A DNA stretch of 64,000 bases from contig JBBPBK010000072.1 of NCBI GenBank assembly GCA_039720395.1, positions 310,001-374,000 of the forward strand, read 5' to 3'. Origin of the DNA: Liquidambar formosana. Taxonomy: Eukaryota > Streptophyta > Magnoliopsida > Saxifragales > Altingiaceae. How positions within the stretch are numbered: the stretch's first letter is position 1; every line of letters begins with the position of its first letter. Below are positions 1-10,961 of the stretch, piece by piece. The notes beneath the pieces are model-generated. The model saw only the letters and a list, made by a program, of their open reading frames with translations. It did no database searches and was not told where the DNA came from. Made by a program: the position numbers and the translations under genes.

Positions 1-1420
1 AGTCCATTCAAATTTCACCATCTTCTGAGTTAATCTGGTTAATGGAATGGAAATCTTTGAGAATCCCTTAATGAACCTTCTATAGTAACCTGCAAGGCCT
101 AAAAAGCTTCTCACTTTAGTTACACTAGTAGGAGAACTCCAATTAACCACTGCTTCCACCTTTGCAGAATCCACTGAAATACCATCTTTCGAAATGATGT
201 GCCCAAGAAAAGACACTTTGTCTAGCTATAATTCACACTTTTTCAACTTAGCAAACAGTTGCTTCTCTCTCAAAGTCTATAAAACTATGCTCAAGTGTCG
301 CTTATGCTCCTCTAAACTCTTAAAGTACACTAAAATATCATCGATGAAGACAATTACAAACTAATCCAAATAAGGCTTGAACACCCTATTCATTAGGTCC
401 ATGAATGTCACAGGTGCATTAGTCAACCCAAAAGGCATAACTAAGAACTTATAATGCCCATATCTAGTACGAAAAGCTGTCTTAGACACATATTCCCCTT
501 TAACCTTCAATTAATGGTACTCAGATCTCAAATCAATCTTGGAAAAGACTTGGGCACTTTGCAACTAATTAAACAAGTCATCTATCTGTGGCAATGGATA
601 CTTATTTTTCACAGTAGATTTATTCAACTCCCGATAATTAATGCACAACCTCATGCTCCCATCTTTCTTCTTCACAAATAAAACCGGTGCGCCCCGAGGA
701 GATACACTAGGTCTGATGAAGCCCTTATCAAGGAGCTCCTGCAATTACATTTTCAATTCCCTGAGCTCAACCGGTGCCATACGATAGGGAGCTTTGGAAA
801 TAGGTGCAATGCCAAGCAATACATCAATGATGAACTCGATCTCTCTATCGGGTGGTAAGCTAGGCAAATCTTCAAGGGAATACCTTTGGAAAATCTCAGA
901 CAATGGGAATATCCTCAAGCTTCACTTCCCTTTATTAATTATCCACCACATATGCCAAATACCCTTGACAATTCTTTTTCAACAATCGCTTTGCATGCAT
1001 TGCTGAGATGATGTTAAGAGGGGTACTAACTCTAGTCCCTTCAAAACAAAACTCTATTTCCCTCAAACAACAAAAGACAACCCTCTTACAAAAACAATCT
1101 ACTGTTGCATGGTAGGTAGAAAGCTAGTCTATGCCTAAAATTACATCAAAATCCCGAATATCCAAAGGAACTAAGTCTACAGACAACTCTCTATCACCCA
1201 CCTGAACCACACAATGTTTAAACATATAATCAATAGTCACAAAATCTCTTAAAGGGGTGGTAACAGATTAATCACAATTTAATGCTTCAGGTGTTTTCTT
1301 AAATTTCTCAACAAATGCATAGGATTCAAAAGAATGGGTAGAACCAGAAGCAATCAATACTTTTGCATCAAAAGAATGTATGCATAAGGTACCTGTTACC
1401 ACTGAGTTGGATGCTTGTGC
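1..1420 (-). pseudogene. Broken gypsy protease and reverse transcriptase
   Basis: Protease motif DVILGID-stop-LS near 1150-1115 and RT motifs [19 protein letters not shown] (about 705-645), [17 protein letters not shown] (about 465-415) and FVIVFIDDILVY (about 360-325, the catalytic DD). Six in-frame stops (1126-1124, 747-745, 513-511, 363-361, 279-277, 228-226) stand where the family has Trp or Gln. Confidence 0.88.
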
Positions 1421-1479
1421 ATCCTGTTGGGTTATAGCAAAAACCCTCCCTTGAACCTTTGGCTTCTATCCAGTTCCTT

Positions 1480-2440
1480 GTGACTTGTCCTTCTGCTTTC
1501 CTTTCATATCTGGGCAGTCTTTGATTTGGTGGCCTAGCTTACTGCATCTAAGGCAAGCTCCAGTCTCTAGGTAGTAGGCTCTATCTCTATGGAATTTTCC
1601 ACATCTCTGACAAGCCTTCTTCTAAGTTTAATCCTTACTTTCTCTCCCTACAAATTCTCTCTGCTTACCAAACCTGTTGTTCTGCTTCCTTTTCTTTAGG
1701 CTCTTTAGGTCGAGCTCTCTTCCTTTCTTTTTTTTCTCTAGCTTCCCAAGATTCTTTACTAACAATCTCAGCCTTCTATGCCCTGTCCACCATCTCATGA
1801 TAGGTTTCTAACCCTAGCAGGGAGATTCTGTCTTTAATATGGGGCTTCAATCCTCTCAAGAATTTGCGGGTTTTCTTTTTCTCATCAGCAATCAAATGTG
1901 GAGCAAAGCGAGACAAAGAGGTAAACTTTACCTCATACTCAATCACTGAATGAACTTGTTCTAACTCTAGAAATTCTATTTCTTTTTGGTCTTGCACACT
2001 TTCAGGGAAGTACTTCTCGTAAAAGACAGTTACAAACCTCTCCCATGTAACTTTGTTGATTACCAGCACCTAACACTGTGCGAAGCTGTCTTCTACCACT
2101 GATTTGCATCCCCTTTTAGCATAAACACAACAAACAGAACTTTTTGAGCATCATTACATCTCAGTACCTCGAATATCTTCTCCATTTTACTATCCCAAGC
2201 TTCCGCTTCCAAGTGGGTTAATGGTTCCCTTGAAAGCAGGAGGATGAAACTTATAGAATTGGTCCCAAGTAGAGGGTGTAGGAGCAGTAGATCTTCGAGC
2301 ATTATTGTTCCCAGCTCTCACATGCTGCTCAACCACATTAGTTAAACTTCCTATTGCTCTAAAAACTCCTTTTAGATTATTTGGTGGAAGCCGCACCATT
2401 TGGCTGTTGTTTTCTTGGAGGCATCTTTCAATCCTGATTT
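1480..2440 (-). pseudogene. Broken gypsy gag with zinc knuckle
   Basis: Frame fragments show FHPPAFKGTINPL, EAWDSKMEKIFEVLRCND and VTWERFVTVFYEKYFPESVQ followed by a FLRGLKP segment, the retrotransposon gag core. A CCHC knuckle, CLRCSKLGHQIKDC, lies near 1562-1514, preceded by a second Cys pair (CQRCGKFH). A frameshift near 2250 and stops break it. Confidence 0.88.
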
Positions 2441-2662
2441 TCCAAATAATTAAGGTGTAGCATTCATAATAAATTCTAAACAATAAATTAATAATGGACA
2501 AATATATTAAATAATCACTCTATAAGCCATGTTATCAATTCTAAAAAATTCCTGTTATACTACAACTAAACTACTAGTTCTTAGTTTATATCTATCTTCT
2601 CATTCGTCTATACTTTGTCAATCCTATGGTTATGATTTAAGAATCTATAGAATCATAAACCT

Positions 2663-2675
2663 GGCTTTGATACCA
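2663..2675 (-). other. Primer binding site (initiator tRNA-Met type)
   Basis: The minus strand reads TGGTATCAAAGCC, matching the TGGTATCAGAGC plant iMet PBS with one change, four bases inside the LTR end. Confidence 0.8.
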
Positions 2676-2679
2676 AAAC

Positions 2680-4873
2680 TGTTACACCCCTAAACCCAAA
2701 AGACTGGATTTGATGACATAATTGTCACAACTCACAAAAGTTTATGCCCCACATAGGCCAAACCACTTAACAATATCAACCTATAATAAAGTTGTCTCCA
2801 ATAATCTATCCACAATAAAATTCAAGCCATAGTATAACTAAAGTCTCAACAATTAATTGAAATAACTAGATAAATCCATATTCATCAAAGTAAATTACTA
2901 CCTCCAATAACCTATTACAACGTCCACTGAAATAATAAACTAATTCTTCTAACTACTAAAATAAAAGTTCTAATTAAGCTAGCAGATCAAGCCATCGACA
3001 CCTTTGCTTTTCGTACGCGGAAGCTACTCAGATTAAGCTATTCATCTGTGGAGAAAAATATAAAGGGTGAGCATAAAGCTCAGTAATAAAACATTACATA
3101 ATACATACAAGAAGAGGTTAAGCATATTCACATGATTGATTTAAAAACATGAGTAACAAAACGATAGAGTTTCACAATAAATCATTTCTTTCAATTCAGT
3201 AGGCATATAAAATTTTAAAAATAATTCTCTTGCTTTCAATTCAATAAACAATAACACTGAAACACTTCCGATAATAATGCATTCGATAAATCACTTTAGA
3301 ATCATTGATTGATATAATACAAATCAATAAAACACTAATTCATACAAGTACTTCCTCTGGCTAGACTCACAATTAATAGGTGCCCATCATCGTGGAACTT
3401 TGCACTACATCAATACTGATGACCAATAGAATTAGCATCCTCTGCTGACACAGACCACTATTCCAATAGTATTAGAATCTCTTGTTGGAACGGATCAATA
3501 ATCTAATCAAAGTTCATACTTATACAATAAACATTTGGCAAATATTTTTCGCTAATAAAACATATTCAAAACACGTATGTAAACAATTTCAATAAATGAC
3601 TCAATGACTATTTTGCTTGACCCATAGCACATAAGAAATAATCACTTTGATAGTGAAATAGTTTTGAAAATAATTGTCCATAAATCATTGGCTCACAAAA
3701 GAGGAATAAAAATCAAATTTATTTTTATTTAATCAAAGAGGGCAATACATTGTGCAAGTTCCGTTACCTTAAGACAAATCTTCAACAATCCAAGTGATCG
3801 AACTTTTAATAATTCCAATGCTATTCAGAACCTAAAATTAATAGTATTCTTTATCAATAAATCATACATAAACTAAAAGGTCTCTCTAATTAAGTGGTGT
3901 GTTAAGGGTTCAATGTCTAATTCCACAACCTTATAATAATCACTATATTCAATATAATTAATATATACACTAGCGTGACATTAAAATAGACTTATGTTAA
4001 ATTATAGATTAATGGGTTTGAATCATATTCGACCCAATCCATCATATCGAGCCCGTAAAATTAGCTAAAATACAACCAACTCGTATAGTGAAATTCTAAT
4101 GTGTAAGCCCCAATTACATGGATATAAGAACTTTAGTGTGAACATGTATCCATTGGATAAATAGTATCACTACCCACACCCATCAAGTATGGTTAACATA
4201 TAATATATATATAACTCACTTCCTTGCAACCCTCAAAAGCTGTAAACCTCCATTTTTTTTTAATAGGCTTGTACCATTCGTACCAACATATATATATATA
4301 TTTTGACAGACTTTCCTTTACTGTTTGAATAGAATTCATATATAATATTATATTCTATGTAAGTAAATAACAACAACTTTTCATTCACGTTTTCATGCAT
4401 AAAAATTAATTTATATATTGTCAGTTTATCAAAACAATTACTGTACATCAATTACTATCATTCCCTTCTCCTACCAACCATATATATCATCCCACGTTAT
4501 TTTATTTTATTCAATACCAAACATGGTAACAATCTAACAACTTAACATGTATCACATGAAATACTTACTTGATTATTAGGTAGACGATGAAAAGCCAAAA
4601 CCTAGTCGTCAATTTTTCTTTCTCTCTCAATTGTTTTCAAGCCAAAAGTAATAACTTCTCTTATAAGATCTTATATAGGGCACAACTTAATCCTAACCTA
4701 TTTAGGTTTACTTTCAATATTAATGTTTGGTTACGTAGTTATCTAATTCGTGATTATATCTAATCCTAATAATTATGTGAATAGTAAAATCAACTAATAA
4801 ATTAAATTAACCGTAACACGTTAAATATATAATTAAATAAATAAATAGATTTACGTAAATGTGGGGCATTACA
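2680..4873 (-). repeat. Long terminal repeat (5' LTR) of the gypsy element
   Basis: Bounded by tgttacaccc (2680) and ggggcattaca (4873), that is TGTAATGCCCC...GGGTGTAACA on the element strand. The inner end abuts a primer binding site. About 2.19 kb, long for a plant LTR. AT-rich; no gene inside. Confidence 0.8.
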
Positions 4874-6203
4874 TACACTGTTTTCCAATAGATCCAACCA
4901 TGGACACCTCTCTCCTTCAGCCATGGACGCTTCTATAACCGAGATTTAAAGCAATGGTGTACAACAGTGAGGTGACGAGCAACCATGTGAGGGTATGGGG
5001 ATTGTGAGGATGAGGCGATGATATTGGAGTTGCAAGTGATGGTTATGGGGTTTTGAATATCTTTCTTCGCGAATGCAAGGTGCTACATTTAGTGGAAACA
5101 ACTCAATTTCTAGTTTTTTCATAGCTTGTACCCATAGTTTATTGGTTATACCTGTTGGAAGCTATATGAATCAATAGTACACATCTCAAAAGCTAGTTTG
5201 TTGCGTTTTTCCCAAAACTCCTTTTGTGGTAAATAATGCCTCTTATGAAACCTTGCCCACTTTTTTGACTTTTCAAACAAAAAGCCACATGAATTAAAGT
5301 GAGTTTGCTTTTGCACATTTTATTAACAAGAAAGATATTGAATCTTCTTGCTTTAGATAATAAATTATATTATATTTGCCCAAAACTTGTTCTTTTCACT
5401 GTATAAAAGCACTACAACAAAACATGATCATTTTACTACATATAAAACAATAACATTTAATATGTAATGAACATTCAATTGTTTTCTAATTAGATAATAA
5501 AATTTTTCTTTTGGATTTTAGTGATCTTTACACATACTCTCTCCCTCTCCTCCATTGACAAAAATGAAAATCACTAAAATTTTACAATTTTATGAATTAT
5601 TATATTGGATTGTGCCAAACAATAAAATTTTAAATTTTTACAAATTATTATAATATATTGAGCTAAGTAGTAAAATTTTACAGTTTTACAAATTATTATA
5701 TTATACTGTATCAAGTAGTAAAATTTTACTATTTTAATTTTTTTCATAATTATCTAACAAACATGAATCTTGTTTCGAAAATGTCGAAGAGTATGTTCTA
5801 AAAATATAAAAAAAATTTGAAAACGGATGTATATATTGTAAGTTACAAGTTTTTAAAAATTAAAATAATAAAAAACTAAGTTAATTACATAGAGTGCCCT
5901 TAATAACAAAAAATTGAGTGCTCTTAGTAATTTTTTTCATAATTTACCTAATCAACTAGGATTTTTTTCATATTTTTTTTAAATTTTTTTTTAAATGTGA
6001 CTAATTGCTAAATAAGTTTCACCCCTATCGACATTGAGTTAGAAAAACTCTTACTTGACTAATTAAAAATATTTTACCTAATTATGAACTAATCACCAAT
6101 TTCCCCAATAATTTATTTCCAATTCATTTGCAATTCTAATTTGTGTCAAATCTATTTTCTAAAGGAATATATAGTTATGAAAGATATACATGATATGAAT
6201 TCA
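4874..6203. other. AT-rich intergenic DNA, nothing recognised
   Basis: Homopolymer-rich AT sequence with repeated tacaaattattatatt-like motifs near 5575-5730. No coding region or clear element. Confidence 0.5.
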
Positions 6204-7004
6204 TCTATACTACCTATAAAAAGACGAATGTGAGAAAAACTTTTGATTGACTAATATACCCTTATTTTAATTTTTAAATACACAACTACCTTTCTACATA
6301 TATAGGAAATATAGCAATATAAAACACATACCTTAATAAGAATTTTAAGGAAACTATAATTCTTATAATAATTAAATAAAACCAAACCACCCTTTCTACA
6401 TATATAGGAAATATAGCAATATAAAACACATACCTTAATAAAAATTCTAAGGAAACTATAATTCTTATAATAATTAAATAAAACCAAACCCAAATAGGAA
6501 TTCTAAGGAAACGGAAACTATAATTCGTATAGCTATACTATCTATAAAAGGCTGAATTTCAGAAAAACTTTTGAACGACCAATATACCCTTATTTAAATA
6601 AAAAAAAAATTACATATCTACCATTCTTTTAATTGAAACATATAATAAACATTCTTATCATTTGGTAACAAATGAAAGTTAGATTTTAACTCAAACTCTT
6701 AACAAATTAAAGTTAGATTCTTACTCAAATTCTTTTTCCTAAAGCAACTATCAAGTTGCATGATAATATATATGAATATAAATTCTTTAAATATTCCGTT
6801 TTATGAAGAAAAACAAATCTCAATGTACATCTAAAGAATTTTTAATCTTTCGTTGACAATTTTGATTATAAAAATTAAAAAAATAAAAAAAATGTACTTT
6901 TGGATTTTAAACTTTATCTTTTATGAAAAAATATAAAATCTTTATGTATTTATTATTTTGTATTTAAAAATATTCACGTGCAACGCACGTGTGCTATATC
7001 TAGT
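6204..7004 (+). mobile_element. Non-autonomous Helitron-like element
   Basis: The 5' end is A followed by TCTATACTACCTATAAAAAG. The 3' end is a perfect 7-bp GC-rich hairpin (cacgtgc-aac-gcacgtg, 6975-6991), then 8 bases, then CTAGT at 7000-7004, matching the Helitron 3' rule (hairpin plus CTRRT). A second copy of the 5' end (6533-6590) lies inside. No Rep/helicase. The base after CTAGT is G rather than the expected T, so the exact 3' junction is a little uncertain. Confidence 0.72.
6289..6490. repeat. Tandem duplication, about 102-bp unit, two copies
   Basis: Copy 1 begins at 6289 and copy 2 at 6391 (cctttctacatatatagg...). They differ at only a few positions. It lies inside the Helitron-like element between its two 5'-end copies. 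Confidence 0.9.
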
Positions 7005-7582
7005 GTAAGTAAAAGCTTCTTCCTTTGATAAGTGTTCATAAATAAAAATAAATAAATGTATATTACCTCATCTATCATCATTTTGCATTGCGCTGTCTTG
7101 TCCAAAATAAATCACTTTATCTATCTGCAATTTGCATCATAAATTATTTTATTATCCAAAAATAAATAAAAATTAATGTTATTTTGTTACTCTTCTTCCC
7201 TCTCATTCTTTTCTTCATTTCCCTTTTTATTATATGAGCGTGGTTATTTACACCACGTTTTCCTTTTACACATATCATTTAATGAAAATTTTAATTCTAT
7301 TTTATCTTTGAGTAAAATGATTGTTAAGGACAAAGTAATTTAAATAAAAACACAAATTAGTTTTAACCACCCACTATACATAACTATAATCATGAAAACT
7401 CCGACTCAAAAACCCTTGCTCCCTCCATTCATAAATCTTTATTCTCTCACAAACCCTAACCACTAATCTATAATATCTCTTAAACCTTAACTATTTCATG
7501 TTTTTTTACGCTTTTTTAACAATGGACAAGCAACAGTTAGTTCAAATGCTTCTACTGTTAAAAAGATGTAATTTTTTTAGTT

Positions 7583-7975
7583 GTTGAGTTTCATTTGTGA
7601 ATCGCATTTCATTCAAGCCTAGTATACCAAAAAAACCTAAAATGTTTAGACTATTTCAATAAAATATTTTAAAGTTGTTCGGGATATACCAACTAAATTT
7701 TTTGCAATTGTTCAGTTTTAATGTACTAAACAAATATAATATGTTTAGCTCAAATGTACATAACTTTTCTTCCTATAAAAAGAAGTTGAGTTTTGTTTGT
7801 GAATCATGGTTAGTTCAAACTTGGTATACCAAACAAATCTAAAATGTTTAGATTATTTCTATTGAATATTTTAACTTTGTTCGAGACATACCAACTAAAT
7901 TTTTTGCGATTATTCAATTATATTGTACTAAACAAATACAATATGTTCAACTCAAATGTACAGAACCTTTTTGAG
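7583..7975. repeat. Tandem duplication, about 202-bp unit, two diverged copies
   Basis: Copy 1 starts at 7583 (gttgagtttcatttgtgaatc) and copy 2 at 7785 (gttgagttttgtttgtgaatc). Both continue through ...ataccaactaaattttttgc... and ...gtactaaacaaata.... The copies are clearly diverged, so this is older than the 102-bp duplication. The 7005-7582 stretch before it shows nothing recognisable. Confidence 0.85.
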
Positions 7976-8151
7976 GTTATTGTCCGGGTTAGTTTAAATA
8001 TTATGAAATATGTATAAGGTAAAAGTTTAATTTTTAAAATTTAAAAGTGTATGTATAAAGTAAATGTGTATATATATATATAGTGTAAATAGCTGCACCC
8101 TTTTACTTTTGGAAAACCTTGGAAGAGCCGAAACCCATTCTCCCTACCCAT

Positions 8152-8826
8152 TAGGGGTGCTCAGTCACCTGCTACACCCGCAAAAACCGCCCAATCCGAC
8201 CCAACTCGAAGCCATTGGGCAGTTTCAATCGATAGGGTGGGCGGGTAATGGTTTAGAATTTTATTTTTTTGCGGTTTCGCGAGTGGTTGCGGTTTTGAAA
8301 TATAAAAACCGACTAAAACCCACCCGCCCGCATATTTTTATACTTTATTAGATTATACACGTGGCAGTATCTCATTGGTTCTTCATATTACATTGGACAC
8401 ATGGCAAATGGAGGATGACCTTATCTCTTACCGATATTGAATTAGTTTTTTGCATTGTGAAGTCTTTTATCTTTTTGTTTTTATATTTATGCTTGTTTAA
8501 TTTTATTTTTTTCCCAAGTTAATTGTTATTTTGTAATTTGTATGGCTTGTTTTGACCAAAACAATATTTATAATAATTGAAATGCAGTATGAAAGCCCTC
8601 AAAAATTCAAAATAGAATGGATGGATTTTTAAAAAGTAAAGCAAATTCTAGCTAAACTTAAATCCGTCAATCCGCCCGCAACTCACCCACCAATCCGCAT
8701 GGTTTATGGGTTAAAACCGCCCAATCATATGAGTAGATGTGGGTGGGAATTTAGTTCACCCGATGAGTTGTGGGTGGGTTGCGGATGAACCCAAACCCGA
8801 CCCAAACCGATCCGTGAGCACCCCTA
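8152..8826. mobile_element. hAT-type MITE
   Basis: Ends are TAGGGGTGCTCA and TGAGCACCCCTA, with subterminal ACCCGCC/GGGTGGGCGGG repeats. CTACCCAT is present at both borders (8144-8151 and 8824-8831), fitting an 8-bp duplication overlapping the terminal CTA. The empty site is preserved in the opposite fold-back arm near 9600. Noncoding. Confidence 0.85.
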
Positions 8827-9049
8827 CCCATCAACCAATTGGTTCATGCAATAGGCTGGTCCATCATCCATCTCACACCTGGAAAAAGAGGGCCGAAAAG
8901 CACATACGCTATCATCAAGAAGCTGGAGTAGGAAACTGTACCAAAATATTTAAAGCTTTCATATATTGATGATTCTAACAATTTGGCTAAAATCAAATAT
9001 ACGTGACGCATGCACTGGGTCTTCCAAACATGAATAATTTAAAGGGGCT

Positions 9050-9470
9050 GCTATTTCTACCACTCAATTTTATTTGCACCTCCTAACTTCCTCTACTTTC
9101 TCAGAATTTTATGAAAAATATAAAAAAAAATTTCATAAAGACCATATGTGGTGTCCACTAAAAAACATCAGTTTGAACAATTTTGTGGAAGAAAAATTTC
9201 TAAAAATCTATCATTTAGGTGGACCTTTTAGCCATTTACAGTACGTTTAATTTTTGTAGAATGTTTCATAGAAAACTAATAAAAAAACCCACTTAAACAA
9301 TAAATTTTAGAAAAACTCTATTTTACAAAGTTGTTCAAAGTGATATTTTGTAAAAGATAATGTGAGCTGTTTTCATGAAAATCTTTTATATTTTTTATAA
9401 AATTTTTAAAAATCACAGGGAATTGAGATGCAAATTAAGTTGAAAGGTGACAATATAACCACCATCTAAT
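9050..9470. mobile_element. Probable MITE in the loop of the fold-back element
   Basis: An imperfect inverted repeat: tctaccactcaattttattt-gcacctcc near 9057-9085 pairs with gatgcaaattaagttgaaaggtg near 9427-9450. The interior is AT-rich. No clear target duplication found. Confidence 0.5.
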
Positions 9471-9655
9471 TTGATTTGACCAACATGTCTACTTGTGCGT
9501 TAGGCCCAGCTTCTTGATGATAGCATATGGGCTTTTTGGCCCTCTTTTTCCGGGTTTGAGATGGATGAGGGACCAGCCGATTGAATGAACCAGTTGGTTG
9601 ATGGGTAGGGAGAATGGGCTTCGGCTTTTCCAGTGGGTTTTCCAAAATTAAACCC

Positions 9656-10868
9656 CCATGGGGCCTAAGCTATTCCAAGCTATTGATGTTATTAGCAAAA
9701 ATGCACTGGAGGTCCTGAACTAACCTAGTAACATTATTTATTTTTAGGTTACAAACCCACCCCCACCCCCCCCCTTCTTGAACTATGGGCCAGTTTCATA
9801 GAAGTAGTCCCTTCTTCAAAAGTGGAACAGATAACATCCTAACAAAAATTAAAAAACCAAAACCAAAACCAAAACCAAAAACCAAAAAACCTCCTCAATT
9901 ATCAAATTGTGACATTTCACACCCTATTAAATTTAATGCCTATATTCATAAAATTTCTGTCAAATTTACTTTCATCCAATCCTAGGAGTAAAGTAATTAT
10001 AAAATGCCAATTATTTATTAAATTGGTTCCATGATGCATCATATTTTCTAATTACATAAGCCGGAAGGAAATAAAGTATCACAATTTAACAATCCAGAGT
10101 TGTTTTGTTCAATTTTAAACCTTGGGAGGGTTTCCTGAAACTGGCCTGTAGCACACGCGGCAGAGGGGGGGGGGGGGGGGGGGGGGGTGGTGTGGGGGTG
10201 GTTGTAGTTTTCCCTCATTTTTATGTAGTGGTGAATGTGGTCTTCATAAAAGGTGAAACAATTCTGTTAATCCAAAGAATCCATAAACTATAGTTCAGTG
10301 AACCTGAAAAAATGTTTTGTGCCAAATGGAAAAGTGTTATTGATATAATATATCTTTGAATGGTCTAGATCCAGGCTTTGAGGCAGAACCTACTAGTGGC
10401 TTAAAAACTGGTATTGTTTTGAAATTTTAAATGAGCCATGTCCAGGCTTTAGAAGCTAACAGTTGTCCAGTGTTTGGACTGTCCATACAACAGCCTATTG
10501 GGTTTATAACATATTGGCTGTTCTTGGCCGTACTAGAAAATGCATGAGATAGCCAATTTCCTGGTGCACCCCAAACAGCAAAGAACAGTCTTATTGGAGT
10601 CGAGAGTATCAGAAGCATTGTGATTTGCATGTCTTTTGTCCCTGATCCTCTATTAAATTCGTTTACACTAATGTTGAAATCTCTGAGATATAATCATTAC
10701 AATTAACTTATTTCATACATTGATACAAAACTAACCCCGAGCAATTCCCAGGAAGAGGGATTGGGAATCCTGTTCTGTGACTATGTACGAACCATCGCCT
10801 TGATATATAATTCTCATATCAATAGTATATACAGTTTTAAGTGTATTAGCACATGCATGATGGGGAAT
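9656..10868. other. 3' flank of the ligase gene; no further gene seen
   Basis: The transcript's 3' UTR must lie here, but I could not place a clear polyadenylation site. The region holds a C-rich run near 9758-9776, an AACCAAA microrepeat near 9853-9885 and a 23-G run at 10165-10187. No coding region is convincing. Confidence 0.5.
10165..10187 (+). repeat. G homopolymer, 23 bp
   Basis: Uninterrupted run of 23 G followed by TGGTGTGGGGGTGG. Strong G-quadruplex potential on the + strand. Confidence 0.9.
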
Positions 10869-10961
10869 TTACTTGTAGAGATTGGCTATTTGCTCGTGGT
10901 ATTGAGCTACAACTTTGTCCCTACGAATTTTCATTGTTGGAGTCATTAAACCACCATCAAT
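10869..10961 (-). CDS. AAE15/16: AAE15/16-type ligase, last exon and stop
   Basis: Thirty codons and [23 protein letters not shown] then [20 protein letters not shown] holds the conserved C-terminal lysine needed for adenylation in ANL enzymes. The stop is at 10871-10869. Confidence 0.96.
   Translation of the reverse strand: MDGGLMTPTMKIRRDKVVAQYHEQIANLYK

Larger units (their letters stand above)
1..4873 (-). mobile_element. Ty3/gypsy LTR retrotransposon, 5' half (cut by window edge)
   Basis: Read on the minus strand: 5' LTR (4873-2680), primer binding site, gag, protease and the start of reverse transcriptase running off the left edge. Order and motifs fit a chromovirus-like Ty3/gypsy element. 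All reading frames carry stops or shifts, so it is inactive. TSD and 3' LTR are outside the window. Confidence 0.9.
8098..9655. mobile_element. Fold-back (long inverted repeat) element with nested insertions
   Basis: The left arm (about 8108-8151 continuing at 8832-8925) is the inverted complement of the right arm (about 9509-9650). Shared blocks include ccattctccctacccat, catccatctca and tatcatcaagaagct. The left arm is split by the hAT MITE at 8152; the right arm shows the unbroken sequence. No transposase. Outer ends approximate. Confidence 0.8.

Noticed and set aside
6251..6493. Open frame with two similar halves (GLVLFNYYKNYSFL repeated)
   Set aside because: Simply a translation of the 102-bp tandem duplication in an AT-rich Helitron-like element.
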